Below are positions 32,565 to 41,331 of a stretch of 64,000 nt of DNA, one piece after another. Origin of the DNA: CAWIJJ01 sp963836405 (GTDB lineage: Bacteria > Acidobacteriota > Terriglobia > Bryobacterales > Bryobacteraceae); contig CAWIJL010000019.1 in assembly GCA_963836405.1 (NCBI GenBank), positions 62,001 through 126,000 of the forward strand, read 5' to 3'. A program made the position numbers and the translations under genes. The first letter of the stretch is position 1. Each line of letters begins with the position of its first letter. The notes below the pieces were generated by a model, which saw only the letters and a list, made by a program, of their open reading frames with translations, did not search any database and was not told the origin of the DNA.

Positions 32565-33943
32565 TGATTCAGCCACAGGACTACATCCGCAGCCTGCTGA
32601 AGCGAGCCCCCGGCGAGACCGTGACTGCCAGGGGATGGGTGAAGACCCGCCGCGACAGCAAGAACGTGCACTTCATTCAGTTGAACGACGGCTCTTCGCC
32701 CGTGGACCTCCAGGTGGTTCTGGACTCGGGCGTGGTTTCCCCCGAGCTAGTGGCCACGATCACGACCGGCGCCTGCCTGAGCGTGGAAGGCGAACTCGTC
32801 GCGTCCCCGGGCAAGGGACAATCGGTGGAACTCAAGGCGCGCGCGGTCACCGTGCACGGCGCGGCCGACCCCGAGCATTACCCGCTGCAAAAGAAGAAAC
32901 ACACCCTCGAAACGCTGCGCGAAATCGGCCACCTGCGGGCACGTTCCAACACGTTCGGCGCGGTCTTCCGGGTGCGCAACGCGCTGGCTGCCGCCATCCA
33001 CAAGTTTTTTCAGGACCGCGGCTTCCTCTACGTGCACACGCCCGTCATTTCGGCTTCCGACGCCGAGGGCGCGGGCTCCATGTTCCAGGTCACCACGCTC
33101 GACATCGGCAGGAGCGGCGACTTCGCCCAGGACTTTTTCGGACGCCGCACGTATCTCACCGTCAGCGGCCAGCTCGAGGCCGAGATCTTCGCGCACGCCT
33201 TTGCCAATGTCTACACCTTCGGCCCCACCTTTCGCGCCGAAAACTCGAACACGCCGCGCCACCTGGCCGAGTTCTACATGATCGAGCCCGAAATGGCTTT
33301 CTGCGACCTCGATGGCGACCAGGACCTGGCCGAGGCGTTTCTCAAGAGCCAGGTGGAGCAGGTGCTCGCCTCCTGCCGTCCGGATCTCGATTTTCTGGCC
33401 AAATGGTACGAGCCGGAGCTGATCAAGACCCTGGAGAATCTGGTGACCAGCCAGTTCGAGCGCATCACTTATACCCAGGCCATCGAGCTGTTGCAGAAGT
33501 CCGGGAAGAATTTCGAGTTCCCCACCCACTGGGGCGCCGACCTGCAAAGCGAGCACGAGCGCTACCTCACCGAGGAGCTTTTCAAGCGTCCCGCCATCGT
33601 CACCGGCTACCCGAAAGAGATCAAAGCTTTCTACATGCGCGCCAACGACGACGGCAAGACGGTCGCCGCGATGGACGTGCTCGCCCCCCGGATCGGCGAG
33701 ATCATTGGCGGCAGCCAGCGCGAGGAACGCTACGACGTGCTGCTGGAGCGGATTCGCGCGCAGGCGGAACACGGCATGAGGGAAGACGCCTATTGGTGGT
33801 ATCTCGACCTGCGCCGCTTCGGCGGCGTGGAGCACGCCGGGTTCGGCATGGGCTTCGAGCGCATGTTGATGTACCTTACCGGCATGAAGAATATCCGGGA
33901 TGTGATTGCGTTTCCCCGCACGCCGGGCAACGCGGAGTTTTAG
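32564..33943 (+). CDS. asnS: asparaginyl-tRNA synthetase
   Basis: 459 residues, class IIb synthetase. The N-terminal OB-fold anticodon-binding domain has VTARGWVKTRRDSKNVHFIQLNDGS. The catalytic core contains motif 2 in YTFGPTFRAENSNTPRHLAEFYMIEPEM and motif 3 in GFGMGFERMLMYLTG. The AsnS-type insertion is present (KFFQDRGFLYVHTPVISASDAEGAG). It charges tRNA-Asn, so the organism need not rely only on the amidotransferase route. Confidence 0.95.
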   Translation: MIQPQDYIRSLLKRAPGETVTARGWVKTRRDSKNVHFIQLNDGSSPVDLQVVLDSGVVSPELVATITTGACLSVEGELVASPGKGQSVELKARAVTVHGAADPEHYPLQKKKHTLETLREIGHLRARSNTFGAVFRVRNALAAAIHKFFQDRGFLYVHTPVISASDAEGAGSMFQVTTLDIGRSGDFAQDFFGRRTYLTVSGQLEAEIFAHAFANVYTFGPTFRAENSNTPRHLAEFYMIEPEMAFCDLDGDQDLAEAFLKSQVEQVLASCRPDLDFLAKWYEPELIKTLENLVTSQFERITYTQAIELLQKSGKNFEFPTHWGADLQSEHERYLTEELFKRPAIVTGYPKEIKAFYMRANDDGKTVAAMDVLAPRIGEIIGGSQREERYDVLLERIRAQAEHGMREDAYWWYLDLRRFGGVEHAGFGMGFERMLMYLTGMKNIRDVIAFPRTPGNAEF

Positions 33944-33952
33944 GCGCCCGCC

Positions 33953-34867
33953 ATGCCTCACTCCCACATCGCCATCATCGGCGCGCCGCTCGACCTAGGG
34001 CAGGGGCGGCGCGGCGTGGACATGGGTCCTTCGGCCGTTCGCGTGGCCAGCCTCAACGCGCGTGTGGCGGCGCTCGGCTACCACGTGGAAGATCTCGGCA
34101 ACGTTCCGGTGGACCAGGCCGAGGCGCTGCCGCCCGACGATGCCGCCGCCCGGTACCTGCCGCAAATCGCGGCCACCTGCGAGCGGCTCGCCATCCAGGT
34201 GGAACAGGCCCTCGGCCACGGCCGCTTCCCCCTGGTTCTGGGTGGCGACCACTCGGTGGCCGTCGGCACTATCAGCGGGGTCTCCCGCCATTTCAGCAAG
34301 GCCGACCGCAACGTGGGGCTGATCTGGCTGGATGCCCATGCCGACATGAATACCCCGGAATCGAGCCCGAGCGGCAACGTGCACGGCATGCCTCTGGCCT
34401 GCATCGTGGGTATCGGGCCGCCGCAACTCACCGAAATCTTCGGCTATACCCCCAAGGTGGAGCCGCGCAATGCCGTGATCGTAGGACTCCGCGACGTGGA
34501 CGCCATGGAGAAGCCGCAGGTGCGCGATTCCGGCGTTCGCGCGTTCACCATGCGGCACATTGACGAGCGGGGGATGCGGGCCGTGATGGACGAGGCCATT
34601 CGCCTCGCCTGCGACGGGACGGCCGGGTTCCACCTGTCGCTCGATATGGACTTTGTGGATCCCGCCCACGCTCCGGGCGTCGGTACCCCTGTCCGCGGCG
34701 GCGTCACCTACCGCGAAGCCCATTTGGCAATGGAAATGATCTGCGACTCCGGGAAGATGGTCTCGATGGAAGTGGTGGAGGTCAATCCCGTCATCGACGA
34801 GGTGAACCGCACCGCCGACCTGGCTGTCGAACTGGCCATGTCGGGACTCGGAAAGCGAATTCTATGA
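33953..34867 (+). CDS. rocF: arginase
   Basis: 304 residues of the ureohydrolase family. The dimanganese ligands are in LGGDHSVAVG, WLDAHADMN and HLSLDMDFVDPAHAPGVGTPVRGG. It opens IAIIGAPLDLGQGRRGVDMGP, as in arginases rather than agmatinases. It hydrolyses arginine to ornithine and urea. The stop overlaps the ddl start (ATGA). An agmatinase is the less likely alternative. Confidence 0.93.
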   Translation: MPHSHIAIIGAPLDLGQGRRGVDMGPSAVRVASLNARVAALGYHVEDLGNVPVDQAEALPPDDAAARYLPQIAATCERLAIQVEQALGHGRFPLVLGGDHSVAVGTISGVSRHFSKADRNVGLIWLDAHADMNTPESSPSGNVHGMPLACIVGIGPPQLTEIFGYTPKVEPRNAVIVGLRDVDAMEKPQVRDSGVRAFTMRHIDERGMRAVMDEAIRLACDGTAGFHLSLDMDFVDPAHAPGVGTPVRGGVTYREAHLAMEMICDSGKMVSMEVVEVNPVIDEVNRTADLAVELAMSGLGKRIL

Positions 34868-35841
34868 AACTACGAGTGGCCGTCGTCTACGGCGGCCGCA
34901 GCGGGGAGCACGAAGTGTCGGTCCGCTCCGCCCGCGCCATCATGGATGCGATGGACCGCGAGAAATACGAAGTAATCGAATACTTTATCGACCCCCAGGG
35001 GAAATGGGTTCCCGGCCCTATCCTGCCCGAACCCGGCGCGCATCCGGACATCGACGTGGTCTTCCCGGTCCTGCACGGCACCTTCGGCGAGGACGGTACC
35101 ATGCAGGGCCTGCTCGAACTGGCCGATCTGCCCTACGTGGGCGCCGGCGTGCTCGCGTCCGCCGTCTCCATGGATAAGGAGATGATGAAACGTGTCTGCG
35201 CGGAACGGATGTTGCCGGTTGTGGACTATGTGGTGGTGGACCGCGATGCGCCCGATAATGCGGCTGCGGCAGCGCGCCTGCCTTTCCCCGTATTCGTGAA
35301 GCCCGCGAATCTGGGTTCGTCGGTGGGCATTTCCAAGGCCCACAATGCCGCCGAACTTGGCGTTGCGTTGTCGCTGGCCGCTCAGTTCGATCGCAAAATC
35401 ATCGTGGAGCGCGGCATCGAGGGCAGGGAAGTGGAGTGTTCCGTCCTGGGCAACCAGCAGCCGGTGGCTTCGCTGCCGTGCGAGATTCTGCCTTCCCGCG
35501 AGTTCTACGATTACGACGACAAATACCTGCTCGATCTGGCTAAAACCCAGGTTCCGGCCGACCTGCCGCAGGAGAAGACGGAAGAGATCCGGCGGCTCGC
35601 GGTGGAATGCTACCGCGCCGTCGAATGCGAGGGGATGGGACGTGTGGACTTTCTGCTCGAGAGTTCGAGCGGCAAGATTTACATCAATGAAATCAACACC
35701 ATACCCGGGTTCACATCGATCAGCATGTACCCCCGCATGTGGGAGCATTCCGGTGTCGGCTTCGCCGAATTAATCGAGAGGCTGATTGAACTCGCGCTCG
35801 ACCGGCACCGGCGTAAAAAGGCTACGCGGTTCGCGCGTTAG
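34864..35841 (+). CDS. ddl: D-alanine--D-alanine ligase
   Basis: 325 residues, ATP-grasp. It starts VAVVYGGRSGEHEVSVRSA and has PVLHGTFGEDGTMQGLLELADLPYVG, PVFVKPANLGSSVGI and INEINTIPGFT. FYDYDDKY supplies the tyrosine-lysine loop of enzymes that make D-Ala-D-Ala and not D-Ala-D-Lac. It makes the dipeptide for peptidoglycan precursors in the cytoplasm. It ends four bases inside the convergent PilZ gene. Confidence 0.95.
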   Translation: MKLRVAVVYGGRSGEHEVSVRSARAIMDAMDREKYEVIEYFIDPQGKWVPGPILPEPGAHPDIDVVFPVLHGTFGEDGTMQGLLELADLPYVGAGVLASAVSMDKEMMKRVCAERMLPVVDYVVVDRDAPDNAAAAARLPFPVFVKPANLGSSVGISKAHNAAELGVALSLAAQFDRKIIVERGIEGREVECSVLGNQQPVASLPCEILPSREFYDYDDKYLLDLAKTQVPADLPQEKTEEIRRLAVECYRAVECEGMGRVDFLLESSSGKIYINEINTIPGFTSISMYPRMWEHSGVGFAELIERLIELALDRHRRKKATRFAR

Positions 35842-36248
35842 TTCGGAACGCGGAACTCGATCACCGGCTGCTGGCTCAAGGCTTGTTGAAAAGCGCGGGA
35901 CCCCTGCGTCCGGAACTCGTAGCGCTCGATTGCGACCGCCGCTCCGCGGTCGCTGCTGCGAATCACGCAGCCGTAAATCATCAGCTTCATCGGGCAGGAA
36001 TCGTTCAGCAGCACGGGCCAGCTCATCGACAGTTCCACGGGCATGCCGGGGGTCAACGTCGTTTCCGTGCTGAACCAGACGCCTCCGCTGGAAATGTTTT
36101 TTGTCTTGCCGATACCCGTTTCGGCAATCCGCTGGCCGTACAACATTTTGTACCGGACGTCCTGCTCGATGTGAAACCGCCGCTTGCCGCGCCGCTCCCG
36201 GTCAAGGTTGTGGCTGGGCGCCTTGTCATCATGGATGTCGATCAACAC
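35838..36248 (-). CDS. PilZ-domain protein
   Basis: 136 residues with a single PilZ domain. The basic RERRGKRRF segment and NISSGGVWFSTETTLTPGMPVELSMSW form the c-di-GMP-binding signature (RxxxR and [D/N]xSxxG, here N-I-S-S-G-G). It would act as a c-di-GMP receptor. The gene stands alone and converges on ddl; the effector process is unknown. Confidence 0.85.
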   Translation of the reverse strand: MLIDIHDDKAPSHNLDRERRGKRRFHIEQDVRYKMLYGQRIAETGIGKTKNISSGGVWFSTETTLTPGMPVELSMSWPVLLNDSCPMKLMIYGCVIRSSDRGAAVAIERYEFRTQGSRAFQQALSQQPVIEFRVPN

Positions 36249-36494
36249 GTTTCGCCTCTCAATGGGAAAGTTACATCCGGTAAGGGGGTCTGCTCAATAT
36301 GCTCTTTGGTTATTCGAGTAACGCTAACGCGAACTGCTGCCACCACTTCCGGACCCGAGCAGGAGTACTCCGGAGGCCCTGGGAACGAGTTGGACTCCAC
36401 AGGGGATAGTACGAAATCCGGGTGCTCTTCGGATTGCGTGTGCCCGCCTGGAAGCCAAAAACTTTTTTTGTGAAAAAAGTACAAAATACTGGAC

Positions 36495-36621
36495 AAGAAG
36501 GTCTGAAACTGTTAATCTGAATTCAACACAGACAGCATCCCTGGCGGTGAGTCCCCTCCCACCGCCAACCCCTCTGAGTGCAAGGCCCCGAGATACCCAG
36601 CTCGGGGCCATTACCTTTTTT
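36495..36621 (+). ncRNA. candidate small RNA with C-rich hairpin loop and intrinsic terminator
   Basis: Two perfect hairpins stand in tandem. GGCGGTG and CACCGCC (36543-36549, 36560-36566) enclose the loop AGTCCCCTCC. GGCCCCGAG and CTCGGGGCC (36584-36592, 36601-36609) enclose ATACCCAG and are followed within seven bases by six Ts. No protein-coding gene precedes them on this strand; the two neighbouring genes run leftward. The CCCCUCC loop is complementary to Shine-Dalgarno-like GGAGGGG, as in C-rich-loop regulatory sRNAs. The 5' end is a guess. Confidence 0.5.
36584..36621 (+). terminator. intrinsic (rho-independent) terminator
   Basis: A 9-bp perfect GC-rich stem, GGCCCCGAG with CTCGGGGCC, and an 8-nt loop, followed by ATTACC and TTTTTT. 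It is oriented rightward; the reverse strand has no T-run after the stem. Confidence 0.75.
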
Positions 36622-36886
36622 GGGCCACCTTCCAGGCATGTGGTATTCCCCTTAATCGCCGGTCCACACCGGATCGTGGCCGAGCCGGTCGCCACGTATA
36701 CCCCGACGTGTTTCTGTGCAACCGCCGCGCTCGCGCCGGTCGAGATCGTCTTCCTCTCTCCTGGTGTGCCGACCGGCCTCCAGCCGCCGGCGGCGGACGG
36801 GCGTTGCCGGGGGCAATAATCGGCAGGAGGCTCGGCCTCGCCGACCGACGACTTCCTCCGCAAGTACGCTCAGAACTGCGCTTGGG

Positions 36887-37297
36887 CTATTTCGCTGAGA
36901 CCGTCTTCGCCGAGTCGAGCGAGCGGGTCTCTTTCACGAAGCGGCTCATGGACTTCGAGACGTGCTCGAGAACGGTTGCCCATTCCTGAAGGTGTTTCTC
37001 GCCCTTTGCCGTCAGCCGGTAAACGCGCCGTGCCGGACCGGCGTTATCCACGTCCCACTCGGATTTCACGTTGCCGTTGTTCTCGAGCTGGCGGAGTGTG
37101 CGGTAGAGCGCGGCTCGCTCGATCTCCGCATCCGTGAGGGCGTATCTCCCAAGCTCCCCGGAGAGGTCGTATCCGTAGGACCGCCCCTTCTTTTTGAGCA
37201 GCAACAGCACCACGGGTTCGACGAACCGGTAGAGGTTTCCCATCGCGCAGGTGCACGGGTACTCGCGTCCGTGACGAGGACAAGTCCGACGAGGCAA
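36887..37297 (-). CDS. PadR-family regulator with Cys-rich N-terminus
   Basis: 136 residues. A short CPRHGREYPCTC segment precedes the winged helix (NLYRFVEPVVLLLLKKKGRSYGYDLSGELGRYALTDAEIERAALYRTLRQLENNGNVKSEW, then GPARRVYRLTAKGEKHLQEW). This cysteine-led PadR type usually accompanies NifX-like and radical SAM proteins in anaerobes. The N-terminal cysteines could sense metal or redox state. It is transcribed divergently from the sigma-54 activator, so the 140-bp gap may be co-regulated. Confidence 0.85.
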   Translation of the reverse strand: MPRRTCPRHGREYPCTCAMGNLYRFVEPVVLLLLKKKGRSYGYDLSGELGRYALTDAEIERAALYRTLRQLENNGNVKSEWDVDNAGPARRVYRLTAKGEKHLQEWATVLEHVSKSMSRFVKETRSLDSAKTVSAK

Positions 37298-37438
37298 GTG
37301 GTTGTCCCTCCCTACCTGCGGAGTGCAGGTTCATCCACTACTCTAGCGACTGGACTCCGATAGATGCAAGTACCATCTATCGGTGGCGCAGTAAATTCCT
37401 CATGAACGTGGTGTCCTCCGGCCGCGCCGGGCAATAGA

Positions 37439-38851
37439 ATGGAGTTGGCGTCCAATCGAGGCGCCGCGGTCGAAGGTGGTGAGCGAGTGTCCAAGAACAG
37501 AGATTCGGAGATACAGGCAACGATTCTGGACTCCATCACGGAAGGCGTCTTCACCGTGGACGGGAACTGGCGGATTACCTCCTTCAACCGGGCGGCGGAA
37601 AGGATCACAGGCATTCCGCGGGAACGCGCCATCGGGCAACCGTGCCGGGATATCTTCCGGGCCAATATCTGCGAACACGAGTGCAGCCTGCACCAGACGA
37701 TCGAGACCGGCTCACCGATTATCGGTAGGACCGTGAAGATCCTGGACGCGCAAGGTAACCGCAAACCGATCGGCATCTCGACCGCCATATTGAGAGACCG
37801 TGACGGCCAGGTCATCGGGGGCGTCGAGACTTTCCGCGACCTGACGATGATCGAGGAACTGCGCAAGCAGATCGAGCGGAGCTACTGCTGCGAAGACATC
37901 CTCACCTGCAATTACCGAATACAACAAATGTTCGCGATTCTTCCTGCAATCGCCGAAACATCGAGCACGGTTCTGATTGAAGGCGAGACCGGTACCGGGA
38001 AGGAACTCTTTGCCCGCGCGATCCACAACCTGAGTCCGCGCGGCAAGAGGCCGTTCGTGGCTATGAACTGCGGGGCGTTGCCGGACACCCTGCTGGAATC
38101 GGAGTTGTTCGGCTACAAGGCAGGCGCATTCACGGATGCCAGGAGGGACAAGCCGGGACGCGTGGCCGCCGCGGAAGGAGGCACGCTGTTTCTCGACGAG
38201 ATCGGCGACATTTCGGCAGCGTTGCAGGTTCGCCTCCTGCGCTTTCTCCAGGAACGCGTCTACGAGCCGCTCGGCTCAACACAGCCGGTGCGGGCCGATG
38301 TGCGAATGATCGCCGCGACCAACAAGAATTTGGCCGAATTGATCAAGTCGGCGCAGTTTCGCGACGACCTGTACTACCGGATCAACGTCGTGAGACTCCA
38401 GATCCCTCCGCTCCGGGAGCGCATGGAGGACGTGCCGCTGCTGGTGGATCACTTCATCGCCCGGTTTAACGCGCTTCAAGGTAAGGAGGTTGCGGGGGTC
38501 TCCGACGAGGTGCTCTCCGGCCTGATGTCGCACCACTACCCCGGCAACATCAGGGAACTCGAGAATATTATCGAGCGTGCCTTCGTGCTGTGCCGCTCCG
38601 GCCAGATTGAGCCCGGGCATATTTCGGACTTCGCACCTTGCGCCGGCGCGGCTGAGGTTTCCACTCTGGGCCGGCTCCACCAATTGGAGGCCGCCTTTCT
38701 CATGAGCGCGCTGCGGCGGCACAACTGGAACCGGCTGGAGACAGCCCGCAGCCTCGGCATGCACAAGACCACCTTGTTCCGGAAGATACGGTCTTTGGGC
38801 CTGAGGCTTCCACACCGGGGTTCTCTAGCTCCCACTCCGCCGATAGCCTGA
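37439..38851 (+). CDS. sigma-54-dependent transcriptional activator (PAS-AAA+-Fis)
   Basis: 470 residues. The PAS domain (about 25-135) contains a cysteine set CRDIFRANICEHECSL that could bind a metal or sense redox. The AAA+ domain has Walker A GETGTGKE (182-189), the sigma-54 loop as GAFTDA (229-234; the usual form is GAFTGA), Walker B GGTLFLDEIGD and an arginine-finger region DLYYRINVV. A Fis-type helix-turn-helix lies at the C-terminus (NWNRLETARSLGMHKTTLFRKI). Start choice is uncertain; a GTG 16 codons in is possible. Targets probably include the nearby zinc-ribbon/NifX-like genes. Confidence 0.92.
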   Translation: MELASNRGAAVEGGERVSKNRDSEIQATILDSITEGVFTVDGNWRITSFNRAAERITGIPRERAIGQPCRDIFRANICEHECSLHQTIETGSPIIGRTVKILDAQGNRKPIGISTAILRDRDGQVIGGVETFRDLTMIEELRKQIERSYCCEDILTCNYRIQQMFAILPAIAETSSTVLIEGETGTGKELFARAIHNLSPRGKRPFVAMNCGALPDTLLESELFGYKAGAFTDARRDKPGRVAAAEGGTLFLDEIGDISAALQVRLLRFLQERVYEPLGSTQPVRADVRMIAATNKNLAELIKSAQFRDDLYYRINVVRLQIPPLRERMEDVPLLVDHFIARFNALQGKEVAGVSDEVLSGLMSHHYPGNIRELENIIERAFVLCRSGQIEPGHISDFAPCAGAAEVSTLGRLHQLEAAFLMSALRRHNWNRLETARSLGMHKTTLFRKIRSLGLRLPHRGSLAPTPPIA

Positions 38852-38983
38852 GCTGCGGTTCTCGCGGCCATGCGGCACGTGGTTTGAGTGGTCCCCTTTC
38901 GGTGGTTTGTCTCGGCACAATAGCAGAGTAATGTTAGAGCCCGCCAGCCGCTGGATTCGGTGTTTCCCGATGACCGGCCGCAC

Positions 38984-39922
38984 TCAATGCGTCCAGGAAG
39001 CAGGCGAGAGCCTTACCATATCCTCTGGCGAAGCGGCCAATTGAAGGTAGACACAACCGCGGTTATATTGGGCCAGCGCGTAGTAATACGGCTCGGTCTC
39101 AGGCTTCCACACTTCGAGCGCCCGCTCGAAATGCCGGAGGGCGGACCGGGCATGGCGCGTGCGAGACACGTCAGTTCGCGCGGGATAGCTCATGCAGGCA
39201 TTGGCCAGGTTGTTGCAGGCTTCCGCAAACTGCCTTGGAAAGGTGCGAACGGTATATATTCGCAACGCCGCGCGGTAACAACTGACGGCTTTTACGATAT
39301 TAGCGGCCTTGTCTCCCGACGGCGACTGCCGCAGTGCCGTTCCGAGATTCATCACAGTCGCGGCGTAGCGGTTCGGATCGTTCTCGCGGGTCCGAACCTT
39401 CAGCGCATTTTCATAGTGCGGGATGGCCTCGGTCCATTTGTCCGGATTCCCGGTTTCCGGCACGTCGCACCAGACGTTCGCCTGGTTGAATTCTTCGCGT
39501 GCCCAGTCTGCCAGCCGGCCGGCGCGGCGATAGATTCCGGCCGCCTCCCGATGACAGGCGATTGCCTCCTTCAGCGCAAGGGCATCGGAAACAAGGCAGC
39601 TTCGGAGGTTCCCAAGCGCGTCCAGAATCTTTGCCCGAAGGACCGGCTCCGCGTCCGGTTGCGCCTGCGAGAGGGCGTGCCGCAGGTACGTTTCGGCCAT
39701 CTTTGCCTCCACATGCCGGTGGTGACGGCATCCACCGCTGTGACAGAAGCCGAGTTGGTAGTACAGTTCAGCGTTCCCGGGCTGGATGCGAACTGCCTCT
39801 TCAAGTAGACCAACAGCTTCCTCGCACTCGTGGCGGTCGCACCTATATCCGGCAGCCTCGAGTAACGATTTCATGTGTATCCCAGACGAATCAGGCGCGG
39901 TGTGCATCACGACCTCCATCAA
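38984..39922 (-). CDS. tetratricopeptide-repeat protein
   Basis: 312 residues. Several degenerate TPR units are visible: LLEEAVRIQPGNAELYYQLGFCHS, AIACHREAAGIYRRAGRLADWAREEFNQAN, AIPHYENALKVRTRENDPNRYAATVMNLGTAL, AVSCYRAALRIYTVRTFPRQFAEACNNLANA and ALRHFERALEVWKPETEPYYYALAQYNRGCVY. A cysteine/histidine patch (CHSGGCRHHRHVEA) interrupts the first units and might bind metal. No signal peptide is visible. It converges on the sigma-54 activator gene. It is likely a protein-protein adaptor with unknown partner. Confidence 0.8.
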   Translation of the reverse strand: MMEVVMHTAPDSSGIHMKSLLEAAGYRCDRHECEEAVGLLEEAVRIQPGNAELYYQLGFCHSGGCRHHRHVEAKMAETYLRHALSQAQPDAEPVLRAKILDALGNLRSCLVSDALALKEAIACHREAAGIYRRAGRLADWAREEFNQANVWCDVPETGNPDKWTEAIPHYENALKVRTRENDPNRYAATVMNLGTALRQSPSGDKAANIVKAVSCYRAALRIYTVRTFPRQFAEACNNLANACMSYPARTDVSRTRHARSALRHFERALEVWKPETEPYYYALAQYNRGCVYLQLAASPEDMVRLSPASWTH

Positions 39923-40401
39923 GGATGCTCAATAAGTCTGTCTTTCTGTTTCCGGCCAAGCTTGCCTTAGTGCGCACAGGCGACTATCCAAAACCCCTGG
40001 CCGAATGAAGTCACAACCTGACGCGGCCCGCTGGCGAGTTTGTCGAGCATGTTACAGACGTCCCCCGGGCACCAGCTGCTCGACATCGGCCCGGTCGAGC
40101 AGCGAAGTGGGCTCTCCCGAGCCGACGAAGGTCACCCGGTCCGGCACTGGCCCGAACACATACTTCATAGGCGCAGCCTCAATGTCGAGTGGCAATCGTA
40201 AGGCCACCCGCGGAACAATGCACTTCACCTTCAATGTGTGCGTTCGCGCTACCCGGCGCCCGGAGCGGAGTAGCGGATTTGCAACCCGGCATAGGGGAAG
40301 ATCCGCCGGGGATATGCTTGAACGATTGTCGCTGTTCGACTTGGCACAGCCTGGTTCTTAGGGCATCGAAAATGCACGGCACTGTCCTTTCAGGAGGACG
40401 C
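39923..40401. other. gap with a radical SAM remnant and the aldolase leader
   Basis: These ~480 bases contain no intact gene. They hold the short radical SAM remnant (listed separately) and, at the right end, a strong CAGGAGG site for the aldolase gene. Confidence 0.5.
40052..40168 (-). pseudogene. eroded remnant of a radical SAM protein
   Basis: The 38-codon frame reads MKYVFGPVP, the start of the MoaA-like radical SAM proteins that begin KYVFGPVPSRR. It jumps directly to DRVTFVGSGEPT, an internal motif of the same family, and then to SLLDRADVEQL, similar to a later block. The cluster-binding CxxxCxxC region and most of the protein are gone. The order of the surviving pieces fits successive internal deletions. 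The similarity is short, so this is a recognition call and not proof. Confidence 0.45.
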
Positions 40402-41322
40402 ATGACAGCTTTGCCGAAAGGAATCATCCCGCCGCTCACGACGCCGTTCACCGCCGACGGTGGCGTTTATGAAAAGGGCCTTCGCCAACTCGTAGACTTT
40501 CAGATCGAGCATGGCTCACACGGCCTGTTCGTGTGCGGGACATATGGTTCCGGCCCGCTCATGACCGTCGAGGAACGAATGAAGGTTCTTGAAGTGGTCC
40601 GCAATCAAGCAGGCGGGCGGATCGCGGTGATTGCCCACGTCGGCACCGCTTCGACCCACGACTCGATCGAACTGGCCCGGCACGCCGAAAAGACGGGCGC
40701 CGATTGCGTAGCCTCGATTCCGCCTTACTACTACCATCACGACGAACGGAGCGTGGTTGAGTACTTCCGCAGCCTGGTCGAGTCGGTCCAACTGCCCGTC
40801 TACGTGTACAACAATCCGACGGCGTCGGGCGTGACGATCACCCCAGGAGTGCTGAAGCGCCTGGCGGATGTTGGTGTATCCGGGATGAAAGACAGCGCTT
40901 TCAGCTACATCGATTTCACGCATTTCGTGTTGGCGATGGAGGACAGGCCGGAGTTTCGGTTGATCGCGGGCACCGAGGGTATCGCGTTGCCTGCCTGGAT
41001 GGCCGGCGCCAAGGGGTGTGTTTCCGGCATTGCGAACGCGTTCCCGGAACTCATGATCGATTTATGGAATCTGTTCGAGGCAGGCAACTATCTCGAAGCG
41101 GCCAAGCTGCAATTGAAAGTAAACAAGGCTCGCCAGATTTTGCATATTCCCAGTTCGACCAATGCCGCGACTTACTACGTCCTTCACGAACGCGGAGTCG
41201 ACGCCGGCTACCCGAGGCGGCCGGTGCTGCCGGTCGAGGAAGCCAAAGGCGCCGCCATGGTAGCGGCATTCCGCGAAATTGGCATGCTCCTCGGCGATCG
41301 GGTGCCGGTCGGGAAGGGTTGA
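40402..41322 (+). CDS. DapA-family aldolase/lyase (KDG aldolase or similar)
   Basis: 306 residues, TIM barrel of the dihydrodipicolinate synthase / N-acetylneuraminate lyase family. The Schiff-base lysine is Lys163 (GVSGMKDSAF) and the catalytic tyrosine Tyr136 (LPVYVYNNPTAS). The start is set by a CAGGAGG site. The usual GTTGE loop reads GTYGSGPL, so it is probably not DapA itself. With a sugar kinase ten bases downstream, cleavage of a 2-keto-3-deoxy sugar acid is the best guess. Confidence 0.85.
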   Translation: MTALPKGIIPPLTTPFTADGGVYEKGLRQLVDFQIEHGSHGLFVCGTYGSGPLMTVEERMKVLEVVRNQAGGRIAVIAHVGTASTHDSIELARHAEKTGADCVASIPPYYYHHDERSVVEYFRSLVESVQLPVYVYNNPTASGVTITPGVLKRLADVGVSGMKDSAFSYIDFTHFVLAMEDRPEFRLIAGTEGIALPAWMAGAKGCVSGIANAFPELMIDLWNLFEAGNYLEAAKLQLKVNKARQILHIPSSTNAATYYVLHERGVDAGYPRRPVLPVEEAKGAAMVAAFREIGMLLGDRVPVGKG

Positions 41323-41331
41323 AGGTCGATT

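Larger units (their letters stand above)
36249..36886. other. large intergenic region holding a candidate small RNA
   Basis: No protein gene is convincing in these ~640 bases. Upstream is a run ACTTTTTTTGTGAAAAAAGT (36459-36478), AT-rich and promoter-like, then the two hairpins listed separately. The 36630-36880 part shows no structure I can name. Confidence 0.5.

Noticed and set aside
32635..34563. A 642-codon frame overlapping asnS and arginase
   Set aside because: Low-complexity Arg/Gly-rich shadow; the two enzymes in the other frame are complete.
36543..36609. Assignment of the tandem hairpins to the 6C RNA class
   Set aside because: 6C RNAs are actinobacterial and have six or more Cs in both loops; here the loops have fewer, so only a general sRNA call is made.
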